From Panagrolaimus kolymaensis (Eukaryota > Nematoda > Chromadorea > Rhabditida > Panagrolaimidae), in the NCBI GenBank assembly GCA_028622995.1, contig JAJQJQ010000048.1, positions 124,001 through 188,000 on the forward strand: DNA of 64,000 nucleotides, read 5' to 3'. Each line of letters begins with the position of its first letter. Position 1 is the stretch's first letter. The translations under genes were made by a program, and so were the position numbers. The notes beneath the pieces were generated by a model. The model made no database searches, was not told where the DNA came from, and saw only the letters and a list, made by a program, of their open reading frames with translations. Of this stretch, positions 58,110-64,000 are shown in pieces.

Positions 58110-61100
58110 GGTTGTTGTTGGTTTTGCTTGTTGCTGATATAATTAAGGCTTTATTGAAAGCAGAAAAAGCTTGTGTGTGTGTTTCTTTTGCCTTTGTTGA
58201 AAGTTGTTTTTTTCTTTCTTTCTTTAGAGCTACTAAGGAAGATAGAAGCAAGCCACACACGAACAATAAAAATAAATGTTAAACAAGAAAGGAAAAATCC
58301 TCCAAGAAAAAAATTGAATTTTTTTTCTTCTTCTTTCTTTTTCTTTTTTTAAGCCGAGTCACATGATGATTTTGAATTGAATTTTTGTGGAGGAGTAAAT
58401 AACGTTATTGACGTTGTTGTTGTTGCAATTGTCGTTGTTTTGGTTATTATTGTTAAAATCATAAATAAATGTAAAATAAATATAAGTTATTTGAGTCTTT
58501 TAAATATTTTTTTGAAAATATGAAAAATTTTTAGCCGTAAAATGTCACCCAAAAATAATAATAATAATGCCAATAACAATTTTTTGGGACTTGGAAATAA
58601 AAATAATGGAATGAGAGCAAAGTCTAAAACATAGAATTTGATTTAAAAAAAAGCATTTTAAACTTCGAAGTTTTGCACGAAACAATCACGCATATTTTTT
58701 TATATTCAAAACGCGTTATTATAAATAATATTTAACATTAGCAATATTTGGTTATTACCGTAAAACAGTCACCGAATTGGCTAAAAATTCAATATTTTAA
58801 GTTACTATCTTTGTCGAATAATAACAACAAAAAAACCGAAACTTGGATTACTCTCTTTTATGGATAGCAGTTAAAAATCAAAAAGTATCGTTTAAAAAAC
58901 ATTACTCTCAAAAAACTAAAAATACTTTAAAAATAAAATAGTCTAAAAAAATAATAAAAACCGCCTCGTCATTTAAAAAAAAAAAAGAAGAAAGGAGTAA
59001 TTACGCAAAAAAGGAAAATGTTTCAATTTTTAAAAATGTAAATGAATAGCTTCTTTCTTATCTATTATCCTTGAAATAAGTAAAATTAATTCTCAATTGA
59101 AAAAGAAAACCTCTCACGCCTCCTCACTCCTTAAAATGTATATATATGTAAGTTAAAAAAGAACAGTTGTTTAAAAAAGAAAGAAAAAAATTGTTTTTTT
59201 TGTTGTGTTAAATAATAATATCCATAATTTTTAACACATTCATATTTTATGAGAAAAATAAAAAAATGTGAGAGGGCAGAAAATGGAAATTGGTTAGTGA
59301 AACGTCGATGTTTTTCAAAAAATAGAGTCATAGGAAAAAAAAAGAAACATAAGTTGTAATAAGTTTTTATTGATATTTTAAAAGTAAAAATGGATCAAAA
59401 AAAACATTCATTAAAATTATTAGGAAAAAACGTTTATGATAATAACGAAAATTGTAAGAATATTGTTAAGAAATTATTACTTTCTTCTATTTATGAATAA
59501 ATCAATAAAAAATTAACTCTTTCGAAACGGGTTTCCAATATTCAAAAGAAAATTAATTTAAAAAATGAATAAAAAATGGAATGGAGTAAGTAAAATCTAA
59601 ATCCAAAAGTTCTCGAACATTCATGTTCAGATGATCTCATATCCCAGGAAGCAGGCTATAGAGATTTTCAACTATTAAAATGGAAGATTAATATCGTTAT
59701 TATTTAATGGCTATAATTACTAAGATTTAATATTTAATTCATATATAATAACTTTCAAAAATCGAATACACTCATTCATTTTAAATCTTAAGTATTATGC
59801 CGGCCTCCAAAAAAAAGAAAATGGAAAAATCATTTCAAAGACGCTAATCCAAAAAATTAAAACCCTTCTTTTGACATTTTTTTATATCAAACTTTTATCA
59901 CACAAAAAAAACTCCTCTCATTCTTTTTCTTCTTCTAAGAAGAGTTAAAAGCAGCTAACATCCGTTTATTTTTTTATTTTTTGCAATTTGTTGTTTGACT
60001 CATTTTTATCCGTTTTTTTTTCTTTCTTCTCACTTCATCGACGTCAGTTATCTTTTTTCAAGAAGCTAGAAAACATAAGAAGAAAAAAAAGAATCTTCTC
60101 TCCCCTCTCTTTTTTTAGTTAAGATTTTTTGCCTTGTTAGTGAAAAAAAACCGAAAGAGACGTTGTTTTGATGCTTATCCATTCAAAAAAAAATAAAATA
60201 AAAAACAAGTCCGATGAAGCTCAAAGACAGCAAAAGCAAGCAAGCAAGCAATTTCATCCTTAGTTAGCCTTGTTGTCATTTTTTTTGAGGAGAAGCAACT
60301 TCGAGCTTCTTAAAAGGAGGAAGTCCACAGAAAGAAAGAAAAAAATCTTAAAAGAAGAAAAAAAAGAAAGGAAGAAAATGTTGTCAATTTTTATGCTTGC
60401 TTGATATAAACCCGCATGACTGAATTACTAAAAAGAAAAGCGCGCAAAATAAAAAAATATATATTCATTAAAAACATTTGTGGCAACAAAAAAAAAACGA
60501 CGACGATAGAGAAAAAAGAGGGAAAAATGATGGTGATGGGAAATTACAGTAGGGAACGTGCCAAAAGGGAAAAAAAATTTAAAAGTTTAGAAGCTAGAAG
60601 TTAGGGGAAAATCAAAAGTTTATTAATAATTTTGAAAAAAAGAAGCTTAAATTAATTAGCCTAATAATAAATAGTAAATACAGCAGAAACAATGTTTGGA
60701 AAGGGAAATAATGAATTTTTATATTTTTGTGATTGGATATTTGTTAAAAAAGTTACTTTTACTAAGCTTTTTTTGGCGATAGAAATATGGAAATACTAAA
60801 ATGAACCAAAATTTCAAAGTTTTAACAATAGTTCTCCTACTTTGGTCAAAATCAGAAACTTGAAACTCCAAAACAAAAAATGCCACACAACGCAAAATAT
60901 GCAAATTTGCCATTGCATCAAAGAACACAAGTATTTATATAAATAAAAAAAATAAATTATATCAAAAATGTTATAAAAATATATTAAAATAATCATCAAT
61001 ATTTGAGCGTATATATATGGGTGTGAGAGTGAGTGTAAGCCGCCACCAATGTTTTTTATTTTTTATTCTGCAATAAATTATTCTCTTCTCCCATATCAAA

Positions 61101-64000
61101 AAAAAATGCTACTAAACTATGGAATAGGACTGAGTGCAAGCAAATGTGAACCCGCTTTTTTGTGTGAAATAAATATTTCATTTTCAAACTTTTAAAAAAC
61201 ACAAAAGCCACCCAAAAAAAAGAGTAAACGATTGAAACCATTAATGCTGCTTGCATTGAATAAGCGTGCTTCTTTCTGCTTGACAACTTTTGTTTCTATT
61301 TTCTCTGGAAAAAAAGAAAAATTCTTTCAAAGTCAAGCAAAAAAAGAGGAAAATTAAACGTCAAAAGAATATTTAATAAAGATTTCTTCCTTTCTTTTTT
61401 TTTAAATTTTAATTAAAATGAAAAGAAACTTTTTTTTTTGTCTTAAATAAAAAGTCAGTCTTTTTTGTTTTGTTTTGCCGCGTTCCATTTCTGATTAACT
61501 TTTTCTTTAATTTTGCAAAGTTTTTGCAATATTTATTTCCGGAGGACGCATTATTAAAAAAGAAAGATTTATTTATTTGAAGAAAAAGAAATAGATAATA
61601 AAGTAATTTTTTTGTTTTTGTTTTTTTGCAGAATAAAATGAATAATTAAAAATTTAAAGAAAGTTAAGACTAAATAGGAAATGGCTAATTTTGGCATGAT
61701 TATGATAGTAAGGAAAAATAATTAAATATTGTCAAAAAATAGTTACTATCAAATCTAAAATTCAAAGTGTTTTTTATGGTTTAAATTTAATGGAAATCTA
61801 ATAGAAGAAAATATTCTTTATTCAATAAAACGCATCTTTTAAAAGTATTAAAGTTTTCTCGACAACATTCGCCGTCTCGTTTTTCGGATTTTTAGAATTT
61901 TTTTTGCTTTTCATTCATCTTTTTTAAATTCAATGGAAAAATATTTTAAAAAATCGTTTGAGATAAAACTTCCGGTAACAATCTATCTATTCATTCATTC
62001 AAAAAGACTAAAAAAGTTTCTATTTTTTTTCTGTAACAAGACATACCTCGACAATTCAATATTTCGATCTGAGATTCTTGGAATAAAAAAAATATAAATA
62101 TCTAGTGAAAGTTCAATGAAATCAGAAGGGAGAAAAAAGATGAGAGTTGGAAAATCTTCAAAAAAACAAAAACAAAAAAAACATATCCTCAAGAAAAAAA
62201 AGGCACAAGAACATTGAAGAAAAACAAAATAGAGAGGTGAGTGAATAATTTACAACTTCCTTCCATCTATCTTTGAACAAGGTCCTTTTTTGATATTCTC
62301 CGAAAATGGAAAAAATAGAAAAAGAAATAAAATAAGAAAAAAATAACAACAACAATATTCAATCCATCGACTGACTGCTTTTACTTATTTTTCTTCGCCT
62401 CTCCTATTTCGCTTGCTTATATTTTATTTTGAGAAATCTCTCTCATCTATAATTTGGGAGGTAAGTAAAAAATAAGAGGAAAAAAAGTTTCACCAAATTC
62501 AAAGATTGATTGATTCAAAGAATGAGAAAATTAAAATAACGAAAAGTAGAAATATGGTGGAACAGACACAACAAGCAGGTGAGATGAAACTTGGAGTTAA
62601 AAATGGAAAACGTTTATGGTCATTATAAGATTTAAAATTTATTATTGCTAGTCTCATTCTGAATACTATGAATTTTATGATGTAGCAATATGAAAAACGT
62701 GGAACAGATGGAACGAAAAATAAAAAAAAAAGTTAGAAAAGCATTTTAAAGTTAAAAAAATTAGATGAAAGGAAAGAAAAGTAAAAATAAAAGTTGTTGT
62801 TCCAAAATGACATTTTTTTCCTCTCCTTTTTGCGGCTATATTCTAACTTGCTTGCTTCGGTTGATGTTTTTTTTCTCGTTGTCCCAAAAAAAAAATAGAG
62901 AAGAGAGAAAGAAATAGGATGGTTAAGAGTCATGGCATGCCGCACCATGACTTTGACTTGCTTCTTCTGTCTCCCTCATTTTTATTTTTGTTTGAATGCT
63001 TTTTAGTTCAAAAAAAAAAAAGAAAGAAAGAAATTTCAGACCTTTAAAGCAATTAGCGTTAAACGAAAAAAAGAAAAAAAATAGAAAAAAGGCTGCTTGC
63101 GAGAAACTCTGCAATTCCCTTATTTCTTATTCCCTTTGAGATCGAAAGAAAAATAGGGATGGATGATGGTACACCACCATCTCCATACATTCATACTTTA
63201 TTTACTCCCTTTTGGGAAATAAGAGAGACGAGAAGAGAGATAGAAAAAAAACAGATGCTCCTTCCTTACTGCTTGCTGCTTCTTGACTAAACGCTAAAAA
63301 ACAAAACAAAAAAAATTGAGAAAGAAAGGTTCCTATTTATTTTTTTTGGATAAAAGAAAAAAGAAAGAACGGAACACACAAAAGCCATTTTTTTCGGAAA
63401 TGACAAAATAAAAAATAAAACATGGGAGTTTATTCAAATGTTATTAGAAAAACAAAAAGTAGAAAAGGAAAAAGAAGGTCAAGTTTCCAAAAAATTAATA
63501 TTCATCGCTACCACGAGGTTTGTTGAAAAATTTAATTTTGCATTCGATAAAATAATGAAGAAGAAAAAAGTTGAATGGAAAATAAAAAATATTCAAATTT
63601 TCATAGTAGGATTTTGAGTAAAACCATTCACTTGTTTTAAAAATATGAAAATGAAAAATCTTTTTTTTCTACCAGTTTTTTTAAAATATGAAACTACCAA
63701 CCTAGTATATATCATGTGTCTATTTTGTTCCAATAAATTATTACTTTTCTGGAGCCTGATTTTCACAATCGTGCAAGAAAAAAATTTTGTTATTTTTAGA
63801 CCCAAAAAGAAAGAACAAAGGCGCCTGCTTGCTTTTTTTGCATTTATATCAGAGCTTTTTTTACAAATATAAAAAATACGTGTTCTTCACTAAAAAAAGA
63901 AAAAGAAAACGGCTGTGCCATAAAAAACGTAAAAAACGTTTAAAAAAACAGACAAAAATGATGAATGTGAAAGATGCTGATAGTCGAGAAGCTTTCTCAA
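58110..64000. other. 5.9-kb AT-rich region upstream of unc-10, no gene seen
   Basis: Long A/T homopolymers, scattered short frames rich in F, K, N and I, no splice-linked exons and no family similarity. It probably includes the unc-10 promoter and 5' UTR sequence. I see no tRNA, SINE tail or MITE inverted repeat here. Confidence 0.45.

Noticed and set aside
1..64000. CRISPR arrays, bacterial operons or prophage features
   Set aside because: Spliced genes, nematode families and the absence of regular spacer-repeat units rule these out.

Overview
This is an AT-rich eukaryotic window with short (about 35-60 bp) introns bounded by GT...TTTTAG/TTTCAG, long T and A homopolymer runs, and a gene set that points to a nematode. 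The strongest indicators are a UNC-10/RIM gene with the worm-type zinc finger, a Str/Srd-like serpentine receptor, a WAGO-like Argonaute with a degraded catalytic site, a class-2 (LIPS-type) lipase, and two-domain secreted C-type lectins. Several genes carry a T-rich 3' splice acceptor a few bases before the ATG, as expected for spliced-leader trans-splicing. I cannot name the species. All exon structures were built by hand from reading frames and splice consensus.

Layout. 0.7-2.6 kb (+): UTP18, a small-subunit processome WD40 protein. 2.6-6.8 kb: no gene seen. 6.8-7.8 kb (+): a four-TM LAPTM-like membrane protein. 8.6-14.8 kb (-): RSF1, a chromatin remodelling subunit in 12 exons, with a tRNA-derived SINE in an intron. 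15.2-17.5 kb (+): ribosomal stalk protein P0 followed closely by TCTP, a possible operon. 18.0-18.7 kb (+): a degenerate Hsp70-like protein. 19.2-20.0 kb (+): METTL26.

20.2-40.4 kb is the most unusual part. It holds a tandem array, all on the minus strand, of six full-length members (called A, B, C, D, E, H here) plus two broken remnants (F, G) of a secreted protein family I do not recognise. Members have a near-identical signal peptide, a variable and often Thr/Pro-rich mucin-like linker, a block of helical exons, and a strongly conserved C-terminal exon of about 175 residues with four Cys and a closing GLGDCFHYS-type motif. All internal introns are phase 0. The genes share a promoter module with a TATA-like box, a splice acceptor 3-7 nt before the ATG, and a common polyadenylation signal. 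A plus-strand Argonaute gene (34.6-38.1 kb) sits inside the array between the two remnants.

40.9-42.5 kb (-): class-2 lipase with a second SINE copy in an intron. 44.0-46.3 kb (-): two paralogous C-type lectins. 46.4-47.6 kb (-): serpentine receptor. 48.3-58.1 kb (-): unc-10/RIM in about 13 exons. Its 2-kb intron holds a hAT-type MITE (8-bp target duplication, 11-bp terminal inverted repeats, GC-rich GCC/GGC arrays) and a nested plus-strand gene for a GPI-anchored Pro/Thr-rich protein. 58.1-64.0 kb: no gene seen.

Housekeeping genes (UTP18, P0, TCTP, RSF1, METTL26) occupy the left third, and lineage-specific surface or secreted families fill the centre. The best candidate for a previously undescribed system is the 20-kb secreted-protein array with its shared promoter and its modular, phase-0 exon architecture.
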